Shown here: in pieces, positions 7,642 through 15,395 of the stretch
Layout of the letters: every line of letters starts with the position of its first letter
Position numbering within the stretch: position 1 is the stretch's first letter
NCBI GenBank assembly: GCA_964367145.1
Contig: CAYIWJ010000003.1
Coordinates: 1 to 51,366 of the forward strand
Reading direction: 5' to 3'
From: JAHFLD01 sp964367145
GTDB taxonomy: Bacteria > Patescibacteriota > Minisyncoccia > UBA6257 > 1-14-0-10-40-38
DNA length: 51,366 bases
The notes under the pieces: generated by a model
What the model was told of the DNA's origin: nothing
Databases searched by the model: none
Seen by the model: the letters and a program-made list of their open reading frames with translations, nothing else
Translations under genes and position numbers: made by a program

Positions 7642-9294
7642 ATGAAAAAAGACGTCAACATTTTCGGTAAGGTTAATTTCCGCAACGAGGTTAAAAAATT
7701 CGGCATTAAAGCCGATGATCGCCGCCGCCATATGTATATCATTGGCAAAACCGGCATGGGCAAAACGACCATTTTGGAAAACATGGTCTATAGCGACATT
7801 CAAGCCGGTCACGGCGTTGGCGTGGTTGATCCTCACGGCGAGTTTGCCGAGAAAATCTTAGATTTTATTCCCGAACATCGGCTGGATGATGTTGTCTATT
7901 TCAATCCCTCGGACATTGATCACCCGATCGGCTTTAATCCCATTGAGCAAGTCGGCAACGAGTTCCGCCACTTAATCGCCTCAAGTATCATGGGCGTTTT
8001 CAAAAAAATCTGGCCGGATGTCTGGTCATCCCGCATGGAATATATTTTAAACAACGCTCTTTTAGCTCTTTTAGAATATCCCGATTCCACCTTGCTTGGG
8101 ATTATGCGTCTCTTAAACGATAAGGAATACCGCCGCCGGATCGTGGAAAATCTACAGGATCCGGTCATTAAGAGTTTCTGGGTCAATGAATTTTCCCGTT
8201 ATTCGCAAAAGTTTGAAACCGAAGCCACCGCCGCCATTCAAAACAAAATCGGGCAGTTTATTTCCAATCCCTTGATTCGCAACATCTTGGGGCAAAGTCA
8301 GTCGGCGATTAGTATGCGCAAAATTATGGACGAAAAGAAAATCCTCATCGTCAACTTGTCCAAAGGCAAGATGGGGGAGGATAACTCGGCTTTACTCGGC
8401 TCTATGATCATCACCCGACTCCAGCTGGCCGCTATGTCGCGCGTGGATATTCCAGAAAAGGATCGCAAAGACTTTTATCTCTACGTTGACGAATTTCAGA
8501 ACTTCGCCACCGATTCTTTTGCCAACATCTTGTCCGAGGCCAGGAAATATCGCCTTTGTTTGATTTTGGCCCATCAATATATTAGCCAACTGACCCATGA
8601 CGGCAACACCAAAGTCCGTGATGCGGTCTTTGGCAACGTCGGCACAATCGTCACCTTCCGCATTGGCGCCGAAGACGCCGAGTTTCTGGAAAAAGAATTT
8701 TTACCCGATTTCACCGCCAACGATCTGGTCAATCTCCCTAAATATAATACTTACATCAAACTTCTTATAGACGGCATGGCCTCCCGTCCATTTTCCGCCG
8801 AGATGCTCCCGCCTTTTCCGAGTATGGAAAAAACCTTCAAGGAAACGCTTATCAAAAATTCCCGAACCAAATACGGCACGCCACGCCAAGTAGTGGAAAA
8901 AAACATCGCCGGAGAATGGATGGAAGATATGAACGCCATGGACGAAAGAATGGGTCGCCGCTCCGAACCGTCGCCTCCAGAGCGCGGTTTTAACAATAGC
9001 CCAAGTCGCTCGCCGATGAGTGGCAACGCTCCAAGTAGCCGTCCGCCAATCCGTCAACCTTCCCAGCCGCCGGCAAACAGGCCCATGCCGATACAGCCCA
9101 TGAATCGTCGCCCAGACAACCGAGAAGCGCCACCGGCACCTCCGCTCGAAAAACGCGAAAAAAAAGAAGTGAACTTGTCTGATCTGCGAAAATCCATTGA
9201 CGAGGCGCTCAAGAAAAACAATCAAGAAATCATCGAAGCCGAAAAAACTCGAGTAAGTTTTCTCAAAGACCCGGAGCTGGAAGAAGAAGTTTAG
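7642..9294 (+). CDS. VirD4/TraD/HerA-like ATPase (type IV secretion DNA-binding domain)
   Basis: About 550 aa. Walker A GKTGMGKTT lies near residues 40-48, followed by VGVVDPHGEFAEKIL, a Walker B with LYVDEFQNFATDSFANILSEARKY, and a sensor region ending AHQYISQL. This is the pattern of the conjugative coupling-protein / HerA family of hexameric DNA-pumping ATPases. The last ~110 residues are a proline-, serine- and asparagine-rich tail, probably disordered, then a short helix. It has no membrane segment of its own; the neighbour at 6333 supplies one. A paralogue with both parts fused is at 35232-37532. The ATG at 7642 is chosen over the in-frame TTG at 7630. Confidence 0.85.
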   Translation: MKKDVNIFGKVNFRNEVKKFGIKADDRRRHMYIIGKTGMGKTTILENMVYSDIQAGHGVGVVDPHGEFAEKILDFIPEHRLDDVVYFNPSDIDHPIGFNPIEQVGNEFRHLIASSIMGVFKKIWPDVWSSRMEYILNNALLALLEYPDSTLLGIMRLLNDKEYRRRIVENLQDPVIKSFWVNEFSRYSQKFETEATAAIQNKIGQFISNPLIRNILGQSQSAISMRKIMDEKKILIVNLSKGKMGEDNSALLGSMIITRLQLAAMSRVDIPEKDRKDFYLYVDEFQNFATDSFANILSEARKYRLCLILAHQYISQLTHDGNTKVRDAVFGNVGTIVTFRIGAEDAEFLEKEFLPDFTANDLVNLPKYNTYIKLLIDGMASRPFSAEMLPPFPSMEKTFKETLIKNSRTKYGTPRQVVEKNIAGEWMEDMNAMDERMGRRSEPSPPERGFNNSPSRSPMSGNAPSSRPPIRQPSQPPANRPMPIQPMNRRPDNREAPPAPPLEKREKKEVNLSDLRKSIDEALKKNNQEIIEAEKTRVSFLKDPELEEEV

Positions 9295-9335
9295 GGTTAA
9301 GTTCCAGCTATATTTGAATCGAGACGGGATATAAT

Positions 9336-9908
9336 TTAGCGCGCTTTTTCTACTCGCTCCACATAGGTTCCTAGTTCAGTATTAATCCGCACAACATCTC
9401 CGTCGTTTACAAAGAGCGGCACTTGAACATCAGCGCCGGTTTCCACGGTCGCGGTTTTGGTGCCTCCTTGAGCGGTGTTGCCGCGCTCTCCGGGAGGAGT
9501 GGAAGTCACTTTAAGCTCAACCTTAATCGGCACATCAACGCCAATGATCTTTTCGCCAAACTTTACGAGCGACACCTCGCTGTTTGGCTTCAAAAACTGA
9601 CCCTTCACGCCGACCAGCTCCCCACTTAAGGCAAAACGATTCGCTGGATTTTTAGGATCGTTAAACCAATACTCCCCGCGATTCTGATAAATATATTTAA
9701 CCAGTTGTTTTTCAATCTCCGCCTCCTCAAAGTTCTCATTCTGGTGAAAGTTTCGCTCCACTATTTTTCCGGAAATCAGATTTTTAATCTTGGTCTTGGT
9801 TACCGGCTTCCGTTGTTGCATCCTCAAAAAAGCATACTCCAAAACCTCGTACGGCTCGCCCTCAAGTACGAAGATTATTCCCTTTTTAAGATCGTTGTAG
9901 CTAAGCAT
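9336..9908 (-). CDS. efp: elongation factor P
   Basis: Translation factor that helps the ribosome through polyproline stretches. 190 aa with three domains and the signature near the C-terminus (VELKVTSTPPGERGNTAQGGTKTATVETGADVQVPLFV). The tip loop that reaches the peptidyl-transferase centre is unusual. Aligned without gaps to the E. coli protein, KPGKGQ is replaced by RMQQRK, so the modified lysine 34 is a glutamine (Q32), with R33 and K34 next to it. It is the only minus-strand gene in the first 16 kb besides the orphan at 1411. No modification enzyme gene is seen nearby. Confidence 0.95.
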   Translation of the reverse strand: MLSYNDLKKGIIFVLEGEPYEVLEYAFLRMQQRKPVTKTKIKNLISGKIVERNFHQNENFEEAEIEKQLVKYIYQNRGEYWFNDPKNPANRFALSGELVGVKGQFLKPNSEVSLVKFGEKIIGVDVPIKVELKVTSTPPGERGNTAQGGTKTATVETGADVQVPLFVNDGDVVRINTELGTYVERVEKAR

Positions 9909-10019
9909 GAGTCTAAAAATTGCGACCGCATTTAAACGGCATCTTCTGTATAAAGCAGAGGCATTCTAACAAAAAAACATTCTACCCGCAAGTTTTTTAG
10001 GCTACCCCGTCTCTCTGAA

Positions 10020-10210
10020 AGGAATGTGTCCGAGTCCTGCTTTTTCCCCCACAGCCCACTCCGACCAGCTATTTTCCAGCTCATTCATAAAGAGTTTTTG
10101 TCACCCTATTCGCTTGAGCTCGGGGTACCCGACAAAAACTCTATTCATTCGCAGAAAATGACGCTAGTCTCCGCGGTGGCTGTGGGGAAAAAGCAGTCCG
10201 AGCGTTAACC
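10020..10210 (-). ncRNA. ssrS: long hairpin RNA, 6S RNA-like
   Basis: The 338 bp between efp and mnmA hold one nearly continuous hairpin of about 180 nt. The closing stem CTGCTTTTTCCCC...ACAGCC..AC pairs with GTGGCTGTGGGGAAAAAGCAG (about 21 bp with two 1-nt bulges). A poorly paired middle follows, then an apical stem AGAGTTTTTGTC / GACAAAAACTCT. Length and the stem-bubble-stem layout are those of 6S RNA, which mimics an open promoter and binds RNA polymerase. The strand is uncertain because of the symmetry. Minus is favoured by TTGGCA, 16 bp, TATATA just upstream on that strand. No terminator is evident. Identification is by shape only. Confidence 0.4.
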
Positions 10211-10246
10211 TTGTCAGGTTATATAATTTTATGCCAGAGTTTGCCA

Positions 10247-11323
10247 ATGAAGAAAACCGACCAAAAGGTCTTCGTGGGAATGTCCGGTGGCGTTGATTCC
10301 AGCGTTGCCGCCGCGCTCTTAAAAGCAGAAGGCTATCAAGTAACCGGTATTCATTTACGTTGTTACAATGTTGATGGCTGTGCGGAAACCGACGCCGAGG
10401 ACGCCCGCCGCGCCGCCGAAGCTCTAAAAATTCCGTTTTATGTGCTGGATTTTGAAAAGGAGTACAAGGCCAAAGTAGTGGAGTACATGGTTGCTGGTTA
10501 CAAGAGTGGCGAAACGCCGAATCCCGACGTGATGTGCAATAAGGAGATTAAGTTCGGCCTCTTTTACCAAGCCGCGCTGGAACTCGGCGCCGACTTCATC
10601 GCCACCGGACACTACGTAAAATTGATCAAGCGCAAACCAGCTCGTTTATTTACCGCCCGCGATAAAAACAAAGATCAATCCTACTTCCTCTGGACTCTAA
10701 CCCAAGAGCAATTACAGCATTGTCTTTTTCCGATTGGAGAACACGTTAAACCAGAAGTTCGCCGCCTCGCCAAAAAGTTCGGTCTGCCAAATGCCGCCAA
10801 AAAAGATTCCCAAGGCATTTGTTTTTTGGGCCGAGTTTCTTTGCCGGAATTTCTGGGGCGGTATATCAAGCCTCGCGCTGGAAGTATTCTTTCTAAAAAC
10901 GGAGAAGTTTTAGGCACTCACCACGGAGTCCAATTCTATACCATTGGTCAACGCCAAGGGCTTGGTGTCGGGGGAACCTCAAAACCGCTTTACGTGGCCA
11001 AAAAGGACATTAAGAAAAATACACTAACGGTTGTTGAGGGCAAGGATCATCCGGAGTTGTTTCAAAAAGAAGTTATTTTGACCGACCTAAATTTTATTTC
11101 TTCACCCACATCCTTCTCTCGTACTTCTCGCCCCAAAGCTTCTATATCTGTTATGGCTCGCCTCCGTTATCGCCAGCCTCTAGCCAAGGCGATACTTCGA
11201 ATGACCGGCAGAAATTCCGCCAAGCTTATTTTTGAATCACCCCAAAAATTCGTCGCTCCCGGCCAATCCGCCGTTTTTTATTCCAAATCAGGTGAGATGC
11301 TCGGCGGGGGAGTGATTATCTAA
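10247..11323 (+). CDS. mnmA: tRNA-uridine 2-sulfurtransferase MnmA
   Basis: Thiolates uridine 34 of Lys, Glu and Gln tRNAs. 358 aa. The N-terminal PP-loop GMSGGVDSSVAAALL binds ATP. The first catalytic cysteine lies in NPDVMCNKEIKFG, then ATGHYVK, and the second cysteine in KDSQGICFLG; the C-terminal beta domains follow. A start TTG at 10211 would add 12 residues unlike the family, so the ATG at 10247 is used. A TATAAT at 10222-10227 gives a leader of only about 13 nt. The sulfur donor (IscS-type) is not in the window. Confidence 0.93.
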   Translation: MKKTDQKVFVGMSGGVDSSVAAALLKAEGYQVTGIHLRCYNVDGCAETDAEDARRAAEALKIPFYVLDFEKEYKAKVVEYMVAGYKSGETPNPDVMCNKEIKFGLFYQAALELGADFIATGHYVKLIKRKPARLFTARDKNKDQSYFLWTLTQEQLQHCLFPIGEHVKPEVRRLAKKFGLPNAAKKDSQGICFLGRVSLPEFLGRYIKPRAGSILSKNGEVLGTHHGVQFYTIGQRQGLGVGGTSKPLYVAKKDIKKNTLTVVEGKDHPELFQKEVILTDLNFISSPTSFSRTSRPKASISVMARLRYRQPLAKAILRMTGRNSAKLIFESPQKFVAPGQSAVFYSKSGEMLGGGVII

Positions 11324-11378
11324 AATAGAAAACTAATCACTCTCTTCATTTACTCTTATACTCTTAATTCCTCCTTCA

Positions 11379-11407
11379 TTGACAGAGTTGGCAATAAAGT
11401 CTAGAGT
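11379..11407 (+). promoter_or_regulatory. promoter of the 11474 gene
   Basis: TTGACA at 11379-11384, 17-bp spacer, TAGAGT at 11402-11407. The leader contains AGTTGGCAA twice (11386 and 11414). Confidence 0.55.
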
Positions 11408-11473
11408 TATTGAAAGTTGGCAAGAGCCACTTTATAGACACGGTTCTTTGTCAATTAAATAAAGGAGAAAATA

Positions 11474-12568
11474 ATGGAAGAAGCAGAATTGCTGGCTCGC
11501 CTCGAGTCTGTAAAAAAGATCAAGACTCAACACGGCGTCGGCACCGAAAAAGCCTGGCTCTTCATGCGGGTAAAAGAGCGTTACGCAAAAATTGCAGACG
11601 AAATAATGAAAGAAGCGGGATTCAAATTCGATCGACTGAGCGCGGAGAATTTTATCAAAGGCTTAGTTATATTCGGGGAAAAAATGATGGCCGCCCTCGA
11701 GCAATTTCTTGGTTATCTGGCGGTGGTGAATAGCACGCCCGAAGATTTAAGTTTATCCTCCAATCATCGAATTATTGGATCAGAAGACAGCACTCAACAT
11801 GAAGAAGGCGAGGGTTTCTATCTCTGGATCATAGACGAAAAGGTGCTCGTGAAAGCGTTTATAGATCGCATATGCAATCTTGGATCACCTACGGCAAACA
11901 TCTTTGAATCACTCATGGATGTGCCTCTCCTCTTACTCAAAGGAGCCAAGGAAGTTATTTCTCTTCGTGATTTTGCCGAGAATAAAATCTTCCGGCAGAG
12001 TGTTGAAGAAAACTTTTGGAATGAAGTCGATGTAGCTTTAGCATTTCAAAGTGAAGATGTTGAGGATCAAGAGGAGGTAGATCGCCTTCTCAAACTTCAA
12101 GAGGCTTACCAAAAGGAAGACCTGTATCTTTGTCACGAGATATTGAAGGAACTTAGTCCCACGCTCGCCTTTTGCGACAATGTCTCGTTTTTCAAAGAGT
12201 GGCTTTCGCATAATTTTTCAGATCTGGAATTATCTTGCTTTTTTGATGGCCACTATGAGCGCGCCGAGCGCGAAGGAACGCTAAGGCGTCTAGAGATAGA
12301 ACGCCGCATCGCGATTTCAGCAGTTAATAAGATTTCCAGAAAAGGAATCTCGCCCGAAGACATGGTAGACCGAGCTGCTAAAAAAGAAATGGAGAGTTTG
12401 GGGAGGCGGCAAAGTAGATTGCAAAATTTCCTTAATGGAGTGGCTGAGCCTTGCATCATAGAAGCCGAAAAGCAAATGGTAGCAGAGTCTCGCTATATCT
12501 GTGTTGCTCTCAAAAAAAATCGCCGCTGGCTTATTGACGAAATATCAATTGGTCTGGCGGAAAGTTAG
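11474..12568 (+). CDS. hypothetical protein (orphan cassette gene), 364 aa
   Basis: Unknown, acidic and lysine-rich, predicted almost entirely helical, with no signal peptide, membrane helix or nucleotide-binding motif that I can see. Heptad-like stretches (EEVDRLLKLQEAYQKEDLYLCHEILKE) suggest a helical-repeat or coiled-coil scaffold. Expression signals are complete: promoter at 11379-11407, a leader of about 60 nt, AAAGGAG spaced 7 nt before the ATG, and a terminator at 12591-12632. It is the longest of the orphan cassettes in the window. Confidence 0.75.
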   Translation: MEEAELLARLESVKKIKTQHGVGTEKAWLFMRVKERYAKIADEIMKEAGFKFDRLSAENFIKGLVIFGEKMMAALEQFLGYLAVVNSTPEDLSLSSNHRIIGSEDSTQHEEGEGFYLWIIDEKVLVKAFIDRICNLGSPTANIFESLMDVPLLLLKGAKEVISLRDFAENKIFRQSVEENFWNEVDVALAFQSEDVEDQEEVDRLLKLQEAYQKEDLYLCHEILKELSPTLAFCDNVSFFKEWLSHNFSDLELSCFFDGHYERAEREGTLRRLEIERRIAISAVNKISRKGISPEDMVDRAAKKEMESLGRRQSRLQNFLNGVAEPCIIEAEKQMVAESRYICVALKKNRRWLIDEISIGLAES

Positions 12569-12590
12569 TCGCAATCAAGTTTCCAGTCAT

Positions 12591-12632
12591 AACCCGCTTA
12601 CTGTCCACAAAACATCCGGCGGGTTTTATTTT
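12591..12632 (+). terminator. intrinsic terminator
   Basis: Stem AACCCGC (12591-12597) / GCGGGTT (12619-12625) with a long loop, followed by TTTATTTT. Confidence 0.7.
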
Positions 12633-12662
12633 GCCCACTATACAGGGGTAGGCTTGGCGCTC

Positions 12663-12692
12663 TTGACAAGATTCATATTTATACACTAGAAT
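12663..12692 (+). promoter_or_regulatory. sigma70-type promoter, 18-bp spacer
   Basis: TTGACA 12663-12668 and TAGAAT 12687-12692 with an 18-bp spacer. It starts a leader of about 75 nt before the gene at 12775. Confidence 0.75.
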
Positions 12693-12774
12693 AAAAACAA
12701 GTTGGGATGGCGTCAAAACCTCCCAATTCTCCGGTTCAATCCAGCTCTTTACCAAAGCAAGAAAAGAGGCATTC

Positions 12775-13218
12775 ATGGTGATCTTTGGGATTCTTACTGT
12801 TGTCTTAGGATTTTTAGCTGTGGCTAGATTGGGTTTCATCATTCATAAAAACAATGTGAAGAATGATAATAGTGATCTCTCCAACTCTGTCGTTTATGCT
12901 TTTGGGGTTACTCTTTGTTTATTGGTTCTTGGAGTCACAATGATTATTAGTGGTGCTGACTGGCGTTCAAAGGGTTTCGCCCGCGCGGCATTAGAACTCA
13001 AGCAAAAAGAGATCTACGAGAACCTCAGCATCGTCGAAGTCAAGACCGGTCCAGAGAATAACAAGGTAAGCGCCTTTGCCTTCATTCGTGATCGCGATGG
13101 CGAAATGCGCTTATATGAGCTTGAGAAGGCGATGCCACCCTTGGGTTACTTCAAGGTCCTGGGCGACGGCGCTTACGCTTCTCTGACAGCCACACCCGCC
13201 TCACAGCCTGCCAAGTAG
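12775..13218 (+). CDS. small membrane protein (orphan cassette gene), 147 aa
   Basis: Unknown. There are two predicted membrane helices: residues ~2-22 (IFGILTVVLGFLAVARLGFII) and ~40-60 (VVYAFGVTLCLLVLGVTMIIS). A soluble C-terminal domain of about 85 residues begins ADWRSKGFARAALELKQKEIYENL and contains a strand-rich stretch. The ATG is preceded by AAAGAGG. It has its own promoter and terminator, the cassette layout seen at 154, 11474 and 33336. Confidence 0.75.
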   Translation: MVIFGILTVVLGFLAVARLGFIIHKNNVKNDNSDLSNSVVYAFGVTLCLLVLGVTMIISGADWRSKGFARAALELKQKEIYENLSIVEVKTGPENNKVSAFAFIRDRDGEMRLYELEKAMPPLGYFKVLGDGAYASLTATPASQPAK

Positions 13219-13223
13219 TCTCC

Positions 13224-13252
13224 GCCCCCGATAAAAAACGGGGGCTTTTTTT
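13224..13252 (+). terminator. intrinsic terminator
   Basis: Stem GCCCCCG / CGGGGGC (13224-13230, 13239-13245) followed by seven T. Confidence 0.9.
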
Positions 13253-13280
13253 AGGAAAAAGATTAGCCACGGTCCAGGCT

Positions 13281-13290
13281 TTGCTATACT
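13281..13290 (+). promoter_or_regulatory. extended -10 box, leaderless type
   Basis: TGcTATACT ends 6 nt before the ATG at 13297. The 13 bases GCTTTGCTATACT are repeated in front of pgk (41732-41744). Confidence 0.6.
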
Positions 13291-13296
13291 AAAATC

Positions 13297-13341
13297 ATGC
13301 CAATCATCTTCACCGGCAACGGCAAGGGTTTAGAAAAATAA
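13297..13341 (+). pseudogene. truncated copy of the start of the corrinoid adenosyltransferase gene
   Basis: A 14-codon frame, MPIIFTGNGKGLEK then stop. Its first ~36 nt match the start of the intact gene at 13419 with only three differences, all of them transitions. It keeps the P-loop TGNGKG and then diverges abruptly. It has its own extended -10 box positioned for a leaderless transcript. It is either a partial duplication or a leader peptide ahead of the intact gene. Confidence 0.7.
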
Positions 13342-13418
13342 CGAATAAGATGAGTGTAATTTTTCTTAATACCGACGATTTAGGTATAAGATAAATAAAC
13401 GGGTAAAATATATAAATC

Positions 13419-13946
13419 ATGCTAATCGTCTTCACCGGCAACGGCAAAGGTAAAACCACCGCCGCCTTAGGCCAAGCCGCCCGCATGGTTGGTCGCGGCA
13501 AAAAAGCTCTAATGATCCAATTCATTAAAGGTCCGTGGAAGTCCGGCGAAGACAAGGTAATTATCCAAAAACCGGAAAGCCAACCCGGATTTGAACTCCG
13601 CAAGCGAGGTCTTGGCTTTGTTGGCATTTTAGGCGATTCACTTCCGATTGAAGACCACAAAAAAGCCGCCGAAATGGCCTTGCGCGAAGCCGAAGTCGAA
13701 ATCCAAAAAAATATCTGGGATCTGATTGTTTTGGACGAAATAAATAATGCCGCGCACCTAAATCTTGTAACAGCGGATGAAGTTTTAAGAGTTATCAAAA
13801 AACTTCCTCAAGAAAAATTTTTAATTCTGACCGGTCGCGACGCACCCGAAGTTTTTATCAAAGCCGCCCATCTGGTTACCGAAATGAAAGAAATTAAACA
13901 TCCGTTCAATGACGGCGTTATGGCAAAAATCGCGCTGGAATTTTAG
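13419..13946 (+). CDS. cobO: corrinoid adenosyltransferase (CobA/CobO/BtuR family)
   Basis: Transfers the adenosyl group of ATP to cob(I)alamin or its precursor. 175 aa. The N-terminal P-loop is TGNGKGKTTAALGQA, in the atypical form of this family. Then QFIKGPWKSGED, the Walker B-like LIVLDEINNA, LTGRDAP and the C-terminal HPFNDGVMAKIALEF. It lies 6 bp upstream of comEC with no functional link apparent. No other cobalamin gene is in the window, so it may serve salvage from neighbours. TATAAA at 13411-13416 ends 2 nt before the ATG and TAAAAT lies just upstream. Confidence 0.88.
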   Translation: MLIVFTGNGKGKTTAALGQAARMVGRGKKALMIQFIKGPWKSGEDKVIIQKPESQPGFELRKRGLGFVGILGDSLPIEDHKKAAEMALREAEVEIQKNIWDLIVLDEINNAAHLNLVTADEVLRVIKKLPQEKFLILTGRDAPEVFIKAAHLVTEMKEIKHPFNDGVMAKIALEF

Positions 13947-13952
13947 CGGGAT

Positions 13953-15395
13953 ATGCCCATCCACGAAAAAGCCTTTTGGTGGATGGCGGGCTTTATCTGC
14001 GGCATCTATGCCGCAACTTCCGGTTTAGACAACCCGTGGAGCATCTTGCCCTACCTTCTATCCGGCGCTTTGGTTACGGAACTTATTCTCTGGCATTACA
14101 AGACAAATATAAAGTTCTTAATCGCAAGCGCTCTCATTGCCGGATTTTTCTACTCGGTAGGATACGGCTTTCTTGTTAATCAGAATCAAACCGTGCCGGT
14201 TAGCGGTGCGGTCTTTCAGGCATCGGGTCGGGTCGCCGAAGTTCGAGCGGGTTTAGATTCCCAGCGAATTTTCCTAAGTCTCCAACCACCCCAAAACGGC
14301 CGCCTCGAGGTATTGGTTGGAAAATTTCCCGAACTTCGGTATGGCGATCAAGTTTCGGTTAAGGGAAAAATCACCGCCATACCGAATGAAAAACACTCCT
14401 ACGCTTTAAGGCATCAACTCATCGGAAGTCTTATCTTCCCCGAAGTTCTTATAGAAAATCGTGGCGGCGGAAATCCGGTTAAAAGAAAATTGGAAGAAGC
14501 ACAGCAAGCAGTCAAAAATACCCTCCGCAAAATTCTGCCCGCCGAAGAATCTTCCTTTGTTGCTGGTTTGCTTCTTGGTGATACTAGCGGTTTCTCTAAA
14601 AACTTTCGCGACTCAATTAGAAAAGCCGGTGTTAGTCATATCGTCGCCTTATCCGGCTACAACATAACTATCATCATCCAGTCAGTTGCCTTGCTTTTGC
14701 TCGGAATCGTTCCTCGTCGCGCTGTTTTTGCCCTAACAATTTTAGTGGCGCTGGGATTTGTCATTATGACCGGCGCCGACGCCTCTATTGTTCGCGCCGC
14801 CATCATGGCGCTCGTAGTTGGTCTCGCTTCGCAGACCGAAAAAATCTACAGCGCGAGAAACGCCATTGCGCTTACCGGTCTAGTAATGCTTCTTATTAAC
14901 CCCTATCTTTTGCTCGGCGATATTGGCTTTCAACTCTCCTTTTTGGCTCTTATTGGAATCTTTTATCTCGCCCCCGCTTTGCGTAAGATTTTTCATTTAG
15001 GTTTCAATTCCGGAGTTTGGCACTGGCGAGAAAACGCGGTCAATACGATTGCGGCGCAAGCCGCGGTTTTTCCCATTCTCGCCATGAGTTTCAAAACTAT
15101 CTCACTAGTTTCTATTTTGGCCAATGTTATCATTTTACCGCTTATACCGCTCACCATGCTTCTCTCCGCGGCCACTCTCGCGGTTTATGTCTTGAACTCC
15201 GCCTTAGGGCAACTCCTCGCTGAATTGCTAAAATTAGTCATGCGCGCCGAAATAAAGCTCATTGATTTTTTAAGCGCCAACGCGGGAGCGATTCAAATCA
15301 ATGCCCTAAGTGAAATCGCCACGGTATTTTATTTTTTTGCCCTGCTTGCCATCGTCTTTTACGGTCAAAAAAAATTAACGACTTATGAATCATAA
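13953..15395 (+). CDS. comEC: ComEC/Rec2 competence channel, membrane part
   Basis: DNA uptake channel of natural transformation. 480 aa: N-terminal membrane helices, a DUF4131/OB-like soluble region (FQASGRVAEVRAGL...), then the competence core with ALSGYNITIIIQSV and GADASIVRAAIMALV (family motifs) and many further helices. The metallo-beta-lactamase domain usually fused at the C-terminus is absent and is encoded by the next gene, which overlaps by 11 bp. The channel fits the VirD4-like ATPases in the window and the general ability of CPR bacteria to import DNA. Confidence 0.92.
   Translation: MPIHEKAFWWMAGFICGIYAATSGLDNPWSILPYLLSGALVTELILWHYKTNIKFLIASALIAGFFYSVGYGFLVNQNQTVPVSGAVFQASGRVAEVRAGLDSQRIFLSLQPPQNGRLEVLVGKFPELRYGDQVSVKGKITAIPNEKHSYALRHQLIGSLIFPEVLIENRGGGNPVKRKLEEAQQAVKNTLRKILPAEESSFVAGLLLGDTSGFSKNFRDSIRKAGVSHIVALSGYNITIIIQSVALLLLGIVPRRAVFALTILVALGFVIMTGADASIVRAAIMALVVGLASQTEKIYSARNAIALTGLVMLLINPYLLLGDIGFQLSFLALIGIFYLAPALRKIFHLGFNSGVWHWRENAVNTIAAQAAVFPILAMSFKTISLVSILANVIILPLIPLTMLLSAATLAVYVLNSALGQLLAELLKLVMRAEIKLIDFLSANAGAIQINALSEIATVFYFFALLAIVFYGQKKLTTYES

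Noticed and set aside
8701..9225. 174-codon open frame on the minus strand
   Set aside because: Antisense to the conserved VirD4-like ATPase; no start signals, and a low-complexity match to the proline-rich tail.
10026..10208. 60-codon frame in the long hairpin
   Set aside because: The segment is a near-perfect inverted repeat, which explains the open frame; no coding signals.
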